This document shows positions 53,645 to 62,504 of a stretch of DNA of 64,000 nt, piece by piece. The translations under genes and the position numbers were made by a program. How positions within the stretch are numbered: position 1 is the first letter of the stretch; each line of letters starts with the position of its first letter. Where the stretch lies: positions 43,654-107,653 of the forward strand of contig CACWLF010000003.1 of the NCBI GenBank assembly GCA_902761645.1, read 5' to 3'. This DNA is from an uncultured Aeromonadales bacterium (GTDB lineage: Bacteria; Pseudomonadota; Gammaproteobacteria; Enterobacterales; Succinivibrionaceae). The notes below the pieces were generated by a model that had not been told where the DNA came from, did no database searches, and was given only the letters and a program-made list of their open reading frames with translations.

Positions 53645-55114
53645 TCAGAATCTGAAATAAATAAAAGCGTTGTACGTTGAACCATACAAAGGCATAAGGC
53701 AAAGTAAAAGCAACAGTAATGTCCATAAGTATCTGCACGATAAAACTGCTATTTCGGGTAATTTCTTCCCTGCCAGTGACTGAAGCTTGTTTCTGATGGC
53801 AGGATATACCGGTGCAGAAAGCAGAATTCCTAAGATCAATGCGATATAAACGTTATATGCAAAGAGCTTTATGCATACCTTAAACGTCTGAGGCGTCAAA
53901 GGATTGCAATTAATTAATCCTTTCAGAAATGAAAGAAACTGATCAACAGAATCAGATCTGAATAACAGCCAACCGATCATAAAAACCGAAATTGTATAAA
54001 TATGTCCGATCAGATGCGGCAGATTATCAAAAAATGTTTTGAATATTCTTTCAAGCACCAGAAAAATACCATGGTATATTCCCCAGAGCAGAAATACCCA
54101 GTCGGCACCATGCCAGAATCCGCATAAACAGAAGATGAACATCAGATTAAAATAGGTAATAATCCTGCCTTTTCTGTTTCCGCCAAGAGGTATGTACAGA
54201 TAATCCCTGAACCATGAGGATAAACTTATGTGCCATCTTCTCCAGAATTCTTTTATGCTTCTTGATATATACGGATAGTTGAAGTTTTCAGGGAAGGAAA
54301 ATCCGAATATTTTTCCAAGACCTATTGCCATATCTGAATATCCGCTGAAATCAAAGTAAATCTGAAGGGAATAACAGATCATTCCGGCCCATGCAACAAT
54401 AAAAGATACCTCGGCGTTAGGTACGGAAAAGGCTGCATCAGCCACCTGACCGCATGTATCGGCAATTAATATTTTTTTTGCAAGACCGTAAATGAATTTT
54501 TCGGTGCCGTCGGATATGTTGGCTACGCTGATGCTTCGCCTGATTAATTCCTTTTCGATGGTACTGTATCTTACGATCGGACCGGCAACAAGCTGTGGAA
54601 ACATTGTCAGATAACAGCCGAAATTTACAAGACTGCGGGAAACCTTTGCTGTGTTCCTGTAAATATCAATCAGGTAGCTGATTGCCTGAAATGTATAAAA
54701 TGAGATTCCCAGAGGCAGTGCAACGTAAAAATTCGGAGCAGGCCGGACCGCTTCAGGAAGACTGCTCACCAGACTTCCAAAAATATGTATTGACAGTAAA
54801 AAGTTTATATATTTAAAGAATATCAGAAAAAGAACATCTGTTATTATACCGATCCACAGCCAAACAAACGCGTTCATCTGCCCCCTGTTTACCTCAATTG
54901 CCAGGGCAAAGAAATAATTAAGAAACACCGAAACAATAAGCAGTACGATATATGATGGTTCGCCCCACGCATAGAATGTCAGACTCAGCAGTAAAAGAAT
55001 TATATTCAGAATTTTAAATTTGAATCTGTCTGGAAATATCAGCCAGCTGCCTAAATAAACAAGCATGGAAACTGGCAGAAAAATCAGAATAAATGTAATA
55101 GAACTAAATACCAT
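53645..55114 (-). CDS. MBOAT-family O-acyltransferase (AlgI-like)
   Basis: This 489-residue polytopic protein has about eleven hydrophobic segments and the MBOAT/AlgI hallmarks: FYAWGEPSYI near the start, LPLGISFYTFQAISYLID, FPQLVAGPIVRY, EFWRRWHISLSSWFRDYLYI and the catalytic His in CGFWHGADWVF. AlgI-type proteins pass acetyl groups across the inner membrane for sugar O-acetylation by a periplasmic partner. The preceding AlgX-like gene overlaps it by 11 bases and is the likely partner. Confidence 0.92.
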   Translation of the reverse strand: MVFSSITFILIFLPVSMLVYLGSWLIFPDRFKFKILNIILLLLSLTFYAWGEPSYIVLLIVSVFLNYFFALAIEVNRGQMNAFVWLWIGIITDVLFLIFFKYINFLLSIHIFGSLVSSLPEAVRPAPNFYVALPLGISFYTFQAISYLIDIYRNTAKVSRSLVNFGCYLTMFPQLVAGPIVRYSTIEKELIRRSISVANISDGTEKFIYGLAKKILIADTCGQVADAAFSVPNAEVSFIVAWAGMICYSLQIYFDFSGYSDMAIGLGKIFGFSFPENFNYPYISRSIKEFWRRWHISLSSWFRDYLYIPLGGNRKGRIITYFNLMFIFCLCGFWHGADWVFLLWGIYHGIFLVLERIFKTFFDNLPHLIGHIYTISVFMIGWLLFRSDSVDQFLSFLKGLINCNPLTPQTFKVCIKLFAYNVYIALILGILLSAPVYPAIRNKLQSLAGKKLPEIAVLSCRYLWTLLLLLLCLMPLYGSTYNAFIYFRF

Positions 55115-56687
55115 TGTCTTTGAGCCTCATTCTTAAATCTTTAAGTTCAGGTATTTCTCTGATTATGAATGTACCTTTCTTATTAATCGGATCAAATCTC
55201 AGTTTTACCTTTTCATACGGCTTCAGCTGCAGTTCAAAATGCAGCAGATTGTCTCCTTTTTTAACAGGTTTTCTCAGACTGTTGTGTTCTGTAAATTTGC
55301 CGTCCGGGGAATAGAACAGTTGTGAAATTCCTGCAACGCCGGAATTTAAACACAGACTCAGAGTTATTCTTCCGTCTGCGTCAGCGGTAAAGTAGTCTTT
55401 GAATACCAGTTTCGGATCACTGGAAAAGGATTTGAGGATCAGTTCATTACCATCTGTTTCCAGGGATGAATCAAGTTCCTTCAGGGAATCACGGGATATT
55501 GTATGATCTATGACGGTTTCATTCTTTAACCAGTAATCACCCAGTATTCTGATTAATGGATCTGAATATGGTGCAAAGTCTCCCTTCGTTCTTTCAACAA
55601 ATGCTTCTATTACTATATCCGGTCTGTTGAAGTTAAGTCGTTCATTGATGTATGCGGAGTAGTTGGGGAGTTTCGTTTTATGGTCGTAGTTGTAGTGACT
55701 GTGCCAGTAGCTGTGAACGTTATGAACAAATGGGGTTATACCGCCCGAACCATGGGTAGCGCCGAAATACGAGTCGGAAAAGAACCATAGTGAATTGGTG
55801 TCGACTTTGCTGTTGGTGCAGAAATGATTGTAACGGGTAGCCTTCAGATGTTCCGGGATAGCAGTGGCACATTCAAAATTACCTCTGTTTTTTAATCTTA
55901 TAAATCTGGTGATTTCAGTACCGAAAGCAGGTTGTTCCACCTGCTTTTCATAAAGCTCATAATATTCCGGGTAATTTACAGGCGACATGAATTGATAATC
56001 CGCTGCAATTACAGAGGCAATTTTCTGATAGGCTAAATGAAGCGCATTGCCGTTCCAGTGACAGTTATCATATTTTTTATCGTATAGTCTGACATTATCT
56101 GAAATCTGATCGAAGTACTCCTTAAGTGATATAAAATTTATTATGCCGGCATCCTTCAGTGCTTTGTACTGCTCAGAATACCAGCCCTCATGACCGATCA
56201 AGGTGCTGTACCAGGGAAGAAGATCCTGGTATACAGTGCTTTTGTCCGGGATCAGAACCAGATAGTATTTAATTCCTTTTGAAAAATAGAATGCCTGCTT
56301 TCCGGCATAGGATACTTTGAATCTTATTCTGTCGGCATCTGACCATGGATGCAGACCAAGCGCGTTATCGACGGTGCGGGCGGCTTTGTTCATAAACAGT
56401 TCACGGTTTTTTCCGGTTACATATTCGGAAACAGGAGATTCTAGAAAGTTTTCCCAGACGGAAATATAAGCAGGCATGAAAACCTGTCTTAGCGGCATGC
56501 TGTCATTGATATACTGATCAAATGCGCGGGGATATTCCTTGAGTGAATAATCCCTGATGTCCGGCAGTTTGCTCAAATGTCGGTTTTCATTGATTCGGGA
56601 CAATGCATAATCGCAATTCAGCAGTTTCATGGTTAACGGCGTGCTGATAATCACAATAAAAGAAATGATAAATACAATTCTAACCAT
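55104..56687 (-). CDS. AlgX/AlgJ-like periplasmic O-acetyltransferase (SGNH type)
   Basis: This 527-residue protein has an N-terminal signal anchor (VRIVFIISFIVIISTPLTM) and an SGNH-hydrolase-like domain. Visible elements are YLVLIPDKSTVY, DNCHWNGNALHLAYQ (the DxHW-type Asp/His pair in variant form) and LWFFSDSYFGATHG (nucleophile serine region). The last 120 residues look like a beta-rich carbohydrate-binding part (DYFTADADGRITLSLCLNSG). It probably acetylates the polysaccharide in the periplasm with acyl groups exported by the overlapping MBOAT gene. Confidence 0.8.
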   Translation of the reverse strand: MVRIVFIISFIVIISTPLTMKLLNCDYALSRINENRHLSKLPDIRDYSLKEYPRAFDQYINDSMPLRQVFMPAYISVWENFLESPVSEYVTGKNRELFMNKAARTVDNALGLHPWSDADRIRFKVSYAGKQAFYFSKGIKYYLVLIPDKSTVYQDLLPWYSTLIGHEGWYSEQYKALKDAGIINFISLKEYFDQISDNVRLYDKKYDNCHWNGNALHLAYQKIASVIAADYQFMSPVNYPEYYELYEKQVEQPAFGTEITRFIRLKNRGNFECATAIPEHLKATRYNHFCTNSKVDTNSLWFFSDSYFGATHGSGGITPFVHNVHSYWHSHYNYDHKTKLPNYSAYINERLNFNRPDIVIEAFVERTKGDFAPYSDPLIRILGDYWLKNETVIDHTISRDSLKELDSSLETDGNELILKSFSSDPKLVFKDYFTADADGRITLSLCLNSGVAGISQLFYSPDGKFTEHNSLRKPVKKGDNLLHFELQLKPYEKVKLRFDPINKKGTFIIREIPELKDLRMRLKDNGI

Positions 56688-56949
56688 TATGTTTTCTGAT
56701 TAAATAGTTTGTTAAATTTATATGAAAGACGTTTTATTCACGTAAATTCCGCTTTTACGCGGTTCAGACAGCATCCGCGATGCATGCCTGATCTTTTCTG
56801 TTAAGGTTATGCATGACTGTAGACAGCAAAATAAAATTAAATTAATTTGCGCTCAGATGAATCACAAACATACCGGACACTTTTTCCTGGTTTAAATACC
56901 ATATGGCATCAGGATTAAATTTAATCTGTGCAGACAGAGTATGCAGTTC

Positions 56950-57519
56950 TTAACTGTTTGTTTCCTTAAGCAGTTCCTGTTCAAGTTCAATAATTTTTCT
57001 ACTGCGTTCCTTTAACTTTCTGCAGGGAATACCTATGTAAACCGCCCATGGTTCGAGAGACTTCCTTACCAGGGACATGCTGCCGACAGATACGCCCTCT
57101 TCTATGGTTACACCAGGCAATACGGTACTGCCTGTACCAAGCGAGGTATATTTCCCCAGTATCACCTTTGCATCTGTCACGTTTCGAAACTTCAGCGGAA
57201 TGGTTGGATTTGCAAAGGCATTTCCGGAATAATCATCGGATACCGCATATATGGCGCAGCGGGATGAGATGCCGCTGTAATCATTCACCTCTATGCCGCT
57301 CTGGCCTCCGCACAGACAGCATAGCGGACCGACACGGACATAGCTGCCTATTGTTATGCGACCGGATAGTATGGAAAAATCATCAATTCTAACGTTGCTG
57401 CCAAGAGTAATATTTTCGGCACCGTAGATTGAACATTTGCGGGAAACCTGTACATTTTTTCCGAAAGAACGGAAACCCAACTCAGATAGTTCCTGTTCTG
57501 AATAAAAACTTGTAATCAT
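56950..57519 (-). CDS. Hexapeptide-repeat acyltransferase (left-handed beta-helix)
   Basis: This 189-residue protein shows hexapeptide repeats (ITLGSNVRIDDFSIL, ITIGSYVRVG, VILGKYTSLGTGSTVLPGV) and the C-terminal VYIGIPCRKLKER of WbbJ-like O/N-acetyltransferases. The loop before the catalytic turn reads IYAVSDDYSG without the usual His. It overlaps the preceding glycosyltransferase gene by 4 bases (ATGA). It could acetylate the amino sugar made by the aminotransferase at 59636, or another sugar of the repeat unit. Confidence 0.85.
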   Translation of the reverse strand: MITSFYSEQELSELGFRSFGKNVQVSRKCSIYGAENITLGSNVRIDDFSILSGRITIGSYVRVGPLCCLCGGQSGIEVNDYSGISSRCAIYAVSDDYSGNAFANPTIPLKFRNVTDAKVILGKYTSLGTGSTVLPGVTIEEGVSVGSMSLVRKSLEPWAVYIGIPCRKLKERSRKIIELEQELLKETNS

Positions 57520-58451
57520 TTTTGTCCTATTCCTAATAAAAATCTTTTATTCCTGAATTTGAAGGATAAACCGAACAGTTTGCGGAATCCCGGTTTCTCA
57601 GACGCTGGAGCTGCCGGCTGCGACGCATCTGCTGCCGGAGTTTTCTTCTCTTTTGATACATCTTTTTCCATCTGTTCCTTTAATGCCGATATCCAGTCGT
57701 CAATAAGCTGCATATGCGCGAAATTCGTCATTACCTGGGTATAGGAAAGCATTTTGATCATGTTTGCAAATTTTGTATATTTATTATCTCTGTGAGAAAG
57801 AGAATTATTGAGAATTCTGTAAACAGACATTTTTTTGTTGATATACAGTGCGTACGGAGAAGCTGTCAGGGCAAGCAGATTAAATGTAAAATCCACCGTT
57901 CGGTTGTTTTTCCAGAAACTGTCGGGTATTGCTTTCAGAACGTCTCTGCGATACATGCAGCAGGAAAAATTTCCAATCATGTTTCTTGTTTTAATCAAAT
58001 CTGACGCATTGATTCTGTCTGTGAATTTTGCCTTGACATTGGGTATATGGTCGATTGTCCCGGTATTCTTCAACAGATAGATATCATTGAAACAAAGAAC
58101 AGCATCAGGATGGGAAGCCAGTGCTTCGTACTGAATTTTCAGCTTGTGAGGATCGATCCAGAAATCATCACCTTCGCATATTGCAATATAAGTACCCCTG
58201 CAGCTGTAGAAACAATCTTTCATGTTCTGCTGTAAACCCAGATTCTTATTACGGCTTAAGACTCTGATTTTATCCGGGTGCTGTTTACGGTACTTTTCAA
58301 TAATTTCTGGTGTGTGATCCTGAGAACAGTCATCTCCGATGACTATTTCAAATTCCGGACAATCCACCTGTTCCAAAACACCGGCTAAACTTTTCTCTAT
58401 GTAAGGTTCGTGGTTATAACTTGTAATTATGACTGATATTACTGGTTCCAA
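57516..58451 (-). CDS. Family-2 glycosyltransferase
   Basis: This 311-residue protein has the GT2 core in the N-terminal 110 residues: ISVIITSYNHEPYIEKSLAG, IGDDCSQDHTPEII and AICEGDDFW (DDFW motif typical of enzymes for capsule and O-antigen). A Lys/Ala/Pro-rich linker lies at about 270-290. No membrane segment is seen. The donor sugar is unknown. It lies 20 bases after the previous glycosyltransferase and overlaps the acyltransferase gene. Confidence 0.88.
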   Translation of the reverse strand: MEPVISVIITSYNHEPYIEKSLAGVLEQVDCPEFEIVIGDDCSQDHTPEIIEKYRKQHPDKIRVLSRNKNLGLQQNMKDCFYSCRGTYIAICEGDDFWIDPHKLKIQYEALASHPDAVLCFNDIYLLKNTGTIDHIPNVKAKFTDRINASDLIKTRNMIGNFSCCMYRRDVLKAIPDSFWKNNRTVDFTFNLLALTASPYALYINKKMSVYRILNNSLSHRDNKYTKFANMIKMLSYTQVMTNFAHMQLIDDWISALKEQMEKDVSKEKKTPAADASQPAAPASEKPGFRKLFGLSFKFRNKRFLLGIGQK

Positions 58452-58471
58452 TTTATTACGTCCTGTTAGGA

Positions 58472-59569
58472 TTAATGCAAAAACAACTCAAGTGACAAAA
58501 CCGATGACACGATGAATAAAACAACTGCTGCATATATCAGACATCGCTTAACTTTTCTGATTCTGGCAATTGTTATTTTCTGTCTGCTGACAATAATGTT
58601 CATCTCATTGTTCTGTTGGGACAATTCTTTAATCTGCTGCTTAAACTCATCAATGCCATTACTGATGTTTTCCTGTTTTTTTAATTTTGAACAGGAAAAA
58701 TCAAAGTAACAATCAGGGTATTCAACTGCCAGGTCATGAAGCTTGTCAAATAGTCGGTGATGCAGTAATACTCTGCAGGTTGAATTAAGCAGACTTCTGA
58801 TTTTTTTTGTCTGATCTTCGCCGAATTTGTTTTGAATGATTTCATAAAAACGGGCATGGAGCAGACCGCATCTGATAAACCATTCATCAGACTTTCCGCA
58901 TCCGTTCCATACGCCGCCCGGGTGTTTACGGTAAACTGCCATTACATCATCAAGAAAACCTATTTTCCCCTTTGCGGCATGGATAAGATGAAACATATAA
59001 TCACGGGGAAGGAAGTTTTTTTCAGGCCATTCCTCTTTTTTCAGATCCCATCGGTAAACTGCTGAATTTGTTTGAATGAAATTGCGCTGCAGCAGATCCT
59101 CAAGTTCCAGAACATGTTTGTTGAATATGAATTCATTAGTCGGAAAAATCGAGTCCTCACTGGAATGATCCTCCCAGACAACCTTTACCGGATGAAAGCA
59201 GATGGAAAAATCAGGATGTGCTTCAAGAAAATCGACCTGCTTCTGCAGTTTCCTTCCGTCGGTCCAGTAGTCGTCACCCTCGCAGAATGCAACGTATTTT
59301 CCCTTAAGTTTATCAAGCATAAAATCAATTATCGGTGCTTTCCCTTTGGAGTACTGATTTTCTGTTTGATAGATCGGTACGAACAGATCCGGATATTTTG
59401 CCGCGTATTCTTTTATGATTTCAGTCGTACCGTCGTCCGACGCATCATCATGAATTACAATCTGATAATCAAAATCGGTTTTCTGCATAACGAAACCGTC
59501 CAGAGTCTGTCTTATAAATCCGGCGTGATTATAGGTAATACAGCAGATTGAAAGCATCGGTGATTTCAT
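58472..59569 (-). CDS. Family-2 glycosyltransferase with C-terminal coiled coil and membrane anchor
   Basis: It encodes 365 residues from ATG 59569, preferred over the upstream 59632 start because GAG precedes it and the GT2 motif begins at once (LSICCITYNHAGFIRQTLDG). IHDDASDDGT and FCEGDDYW are the other GT2 motifs. Residues about 305-340 are a Gln/Asn-rich coiled coil (QIKELSQQNNEMNII), and the C-terminus is a membrane helix (CLIYAAVVLFIVSSVLSLEL). It is a paralogue of the following gene (57516-58451). Confidence 0.85.
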   Translation of the reverse strand: MKSPMLSICCITYNHAGFIRQTLDGFVMQKTDFDYQIVIHDDASDDGTTEIIKEYAAKYPDLFVPIYQTENQYSKGKAPIIDFMLDKLKGKYVAFCEGDDYWTDGRKLQKQVDFLEAHPDFSICFHPVKVVWEDHSSEDSIFPTNEFIFNKHVLELEDLLQRNFIQTNSAVYRWDLKKEEWPEKNFLPRDYMFHLIHAAKGKIGFLDDVMAVYRKHPGGVWNGCGKSDEWFIRCGLLHARFYEIIQNKFGEDQTKKIRSLLNSTCRVLLHHRLFDKLHDLAVEYPDCYFDFSCSKLKKQENISNGIDEFKQQIKELSQQNNEMNIIVSRQKITIARIRKVKRCLIYAAVVLFIVSSVLSLELFLH

Positions 59570-59635
59570 AAATATCTCTATAGGTCGTTGGTTGTTTATT
59601 TTCTCTACATGTTGCTGCGTATTTATTGTCAAAGG

Positions 59636-60721
59636 TTAGTTTTTGCTGTGGTACTTATGTATCAGACTGCAGATCTTTTTCACTTCCTCATCTTTGAGTC
59701 CTGTATACAGCGGCAGACATGCAATTCTTGAACAGATATCCTCGGAGATCGGACAGCTGCATCGGGTTTTCAGGTAGGGCAGTGTATTCAGACTAGGATG
59801 GAAATAGCGTCTAGGATAAATATCATGTTTGTTCAGAAGCTCAAATGTACCGAGCAGATCTTTTTCGGATTTGAAGAGTACAGGGTAGTAGGCATAATTG
59901 TATTCAAGATTTTTCTGTTCCGCAGGTCTTCCTAAAATACCGTCAAGCCGAGAGTCGTACAACTCACAGATATGTTTTCTTGCGGCAATGTTTTGAGACA
60001 GGTAGTTGAGATTTACCAGACCCATTGCCGCATGAAATTCAGACTGTTTGGCATTGATCCCGAGCATAAGTTGCTCTTCTTTTTTCTGACCGAACCTTTT
60101 CTGCAGATCGATAACATCGGCAATGGCGCGATCCTTTGTTATGCAGGCGCCTCCCTCTACGGTGTGAAACAGTTTGGTTGCATGAAAGGAGCAGGTTGTA
60201 ATGTCTCCGAATGACAGCAATGATTTTCCATTGTATTTTGAGGCAAATGCATGTGCTCCGTCATAAATGACTTTTAAGTTATGTCTTTTTGCGATCTTTT
60301 CAATTTCTTCGGTATTGCATGCATAGCCGAAAACATGAACCGCCAGAATCGCTCTGGTTTCTGGGGTGAGTAAACCTTCAATTCCGGCGGTGTCAATGGT
60401 GAAATTATCGGGTTCAATGTCGGCAAAAACAGGAGTGCATCTTTCCCACAGTATACTGCCGGTGGTGGCAACATACGAAAAAGGTGTTGTAATAATTTCG
60501 CCGTCATGAATGTCAAGCGCAGACAATGCCAGCTGCAGGGCAACGGTTCCGTTGCCGACATACTGAAAATGTTCAAGGTTTAAGAGTTTTTGAATTTTTT
60601 GTTCCAGTTCATGAACATAGGGTCCCTGGTTGGTTACAACACTGGTATCCCATATTTTTGTCAAAAGTCTGCAGTATTCTTCATAAGGTGGTAAAAATGT
60701 TTTTGTTACGTAAATACTCAT
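59636..60721 (-). CDS. DegT/DnrJ/EryC1-family sugar aminotransferase
   Basis: This 361-residue PLP enzyme transfers an amino group to a nucleotide keto-sugar. Motifs: SIYVTKTFLPPYEEY at the start, VGNGTVALQLAL (PLP phosphate site), VHVFGYACNTEEI, IYDGAHAFA (Asp binding the pyridine N) and the Schiff-base lysine in CSFHATKLFHTVEGG. ATG 60721 is preferred; a TTG at 60775 would add 18 residues. It is the first gene of the minus-strand block. The rmlAB genes its substrate would need are not in the window, so the exact product (3- or 4-amino-dideoxy sugar) is open. Confidence 0.9.
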   Translation of the reverse strand: MSIYVTKTFLPPYEEYCRLLTKIWDTSVVTNQGPYVHELEQKIQKLLNLEHFQYVGNGTVALQLALSALDIHDGEIITTPFSYVATTGSILWERCTPVFADIEPDNFTIDTAGIEGLLTPETRAILAVHVFGYACNTEEIEKIAKRHNLKVIYDGAHAFASKYNGKSLLSFGDITTCSFHATKLFHTVEGGACITKDRAIADVIDLQKRFGQKKEEQLMLGINAKQSEFHAAMGLVNLNYLSQNIAARKHICELYDSRLDGILGRPAEQKNLEYNYAYYPVLFKSEKDLLGTFELLNKHDIYPRRYFHPSLNTLPYLKTRCSCPISEDICSRIACLPLYTGLKDEEVKKICSLIHKYHSKN

Positions 60722-61077
60722 TTGATTTTTAACACTCGTTAAATTTTTATATTTAAAAACAGCAGATTTGTTCAAGGATAATCAGTGTCACCTGTTTAAT
60801 AATATTAGTTGTTTTGTAAACTACTGATTTACCAACATTTTTTATTAAAAACAGTATTTATTCAGTAAACAGTGTCAGGAAAATATTTTCGGGATGATTA
60901 TTTTGATAATGTGCAGAAAAAGTACATTATTACTGATATGAATCAGAAGTTCTTAAAATGAATTATTTAATAAAAAGTATAGTAAAAACAATAAGTTAAC
61001 TTTTAGAGAGGGAAAAATGACATTTCCAGGTAAATATCGGACCGAATGAAGTTTTTTCTGCAGCAGAATAAACTGTT

Positions 61078-61089
61078 TGTGGTAGCTTG
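61078..61089 (+). promoter_or_regulatory. Weak ops/JUMPstart-like element
   Basis: TGTGGTAGCTTG matches the RfaH-recruiting ops sequence (GGCGGTAGCGTG) at nine of twelve positions, including the GGTAG core, and is followed by T-rich sequence. It lies upstream of the plus-strand sugar-transferase gene, but 1.4 kb away. Chance similarity is quite possible. Confidence 0.3.
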
Positions 61090-61359
61090 TTTTATAAATT
61101 GGTGTTATTTCGGAGTTGTATTGCTCTGTGAACGGTGTTTTTATATGAAAGTTTAAAATAAGTTATAGATGATCTTCGCTGTCTCTAAAAAAACAATAAA
61201 CGGGTACATCAGATAAAAGAACTTAATTGTACAGTTTGTAAATAATTGATTTTTTTGTTTACCGTTTTTAACTTTAAAAACGATTATCCAAGACATATTT
61301 TAATATATATAATCCTTATTTCTGCAAATGAGCAGCTTAAGTATCTATGCGATCTCCTG

Positions 61360-61386
61360 AGCCTTAAAAATCGTTTTTTTAAGGCT
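61360..61386. repeat. Stem-loop in the intergenic region
   Basis: AGCCTTAAAAA pairs with TTTTTTTAAGGCT around TCG, an 11-bp or longer perfect stem. The T-run is in the stem, so it might act as a terminator in either direction or as an RNA-stability element. Confidence 0.5.
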
Positions 61387-62504
61387 GAAATGGTGTACTA
61401 CTGCTGAAAATAGACAGTTGTTTTAAAGTAATTGGTGTCAAATTGGTGCTGTTTTCCGTTTTCATACTTTTATTCGGCTGATGCTTCTCTTTAAGAGGTG
61501 AATATTCAGAATTTAGCTTGTTTTTAGCCTGCCATGTTCCTGATTCTGCTGTATCCGTTTCGGTAATGCCCGGAATGAAATAAACAATTGTTTTATGATT
61601 TATTATTGATATTTATGACCGGCTGCAGTTGGTTTAGAGGATATCTTATAGATATTCATCTTTGTCAGGTTTCCGGAATAGTGTAAGGAAATCAAAGTGA
61701 GGTTAAAAAAACTTGAGGAATGTGACTGACAGTATTAACAGCGATAATACTTGAGATAGTCAGTAATGCAATCACATGCAACGGATATTCTATGATAATC
61801 AGGGAGTAGTTTTGAAAACGCTGCTAAGCATAGAGAATGATTTGTGGTAAACGGTTATTTGCTGTTGATTTTACAAGTGCGGTAATTGTTAAAAATAGAT
61901 GGAACAATTATGAAAACAATAGTATAATCACATAAAAAGTAGTGAATGATCCTGTTTGGGTTGTTTTCCCGACATAGATCTTTGAAACTGAAAATGATTA
62001 AAAGTGACAGAAATGTAGATGTTGGTAAAACATCTGCGGAAAGTTATGGGTTGCCCTATGGTAGGTTGAACCGAGTGAAACAGCTGAAATTTCTGTGTAT
62101 TGCGTGTAGCACCAACGAAATGGTTTGCAGAGAGTTTTAGTAATTATTGAGTAATGGTAGAAGTTGCTCAATAAAGAAGAATGCCGGTTTCAGGTAGTAA
62201 AAAAGGTCTATTACTTTTTTATGTGATTGATAAAAACAGTGAGTTTAAAGCACTGAAGAAAACTAAAGAGCTGAAAAACTCAAAAGCAGTAACTGTCGGA
62301 TTTTAATCAGTTTCGTAATTTATCAGTTTTGCAAATTGTAAATTGGTAACGAAACGGGTTGTAGCCTTAACCAGAAAGTATAAGAGTTTGTGACTGCATG
62401 GGGGTTGTTACTACATAGTTGAGCTTACTGCTAACAGAACTAGAAAGAAACTAAACAGAAAACAAAACTGAGAATCAGAATAAAACTAGAAGAAACAGAA
62501 GAAT

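Larger units (their letters stand above)
60722..62504. other. 1.8-kb divergent intergenic region of the polysaccharide locus
   Basis: No convincing gene in either strand. One plus-strand ORF (61946-62140, 64 codons) lacks a ribosome site and motifs. The region must hold the promoters of the minus block and of the sugar transferase gene at 62505. Noted inside: a weak ops/JUMPstart-like element (61078-61089), a long stem-loop (61360-61386) and a TATAAT at 61923-61928 without a good -35. It is unusually long for a bacterial intergenic gap and may be an untranslated leader or decayed DNA. Confidence 0.5.

Noticed and set aside
61946-62140. 64-codon plus-strand ORF in the 1.8-kb gap
   Set aside because: No Shine-Dalgarno, no motif, and random-looking composition.
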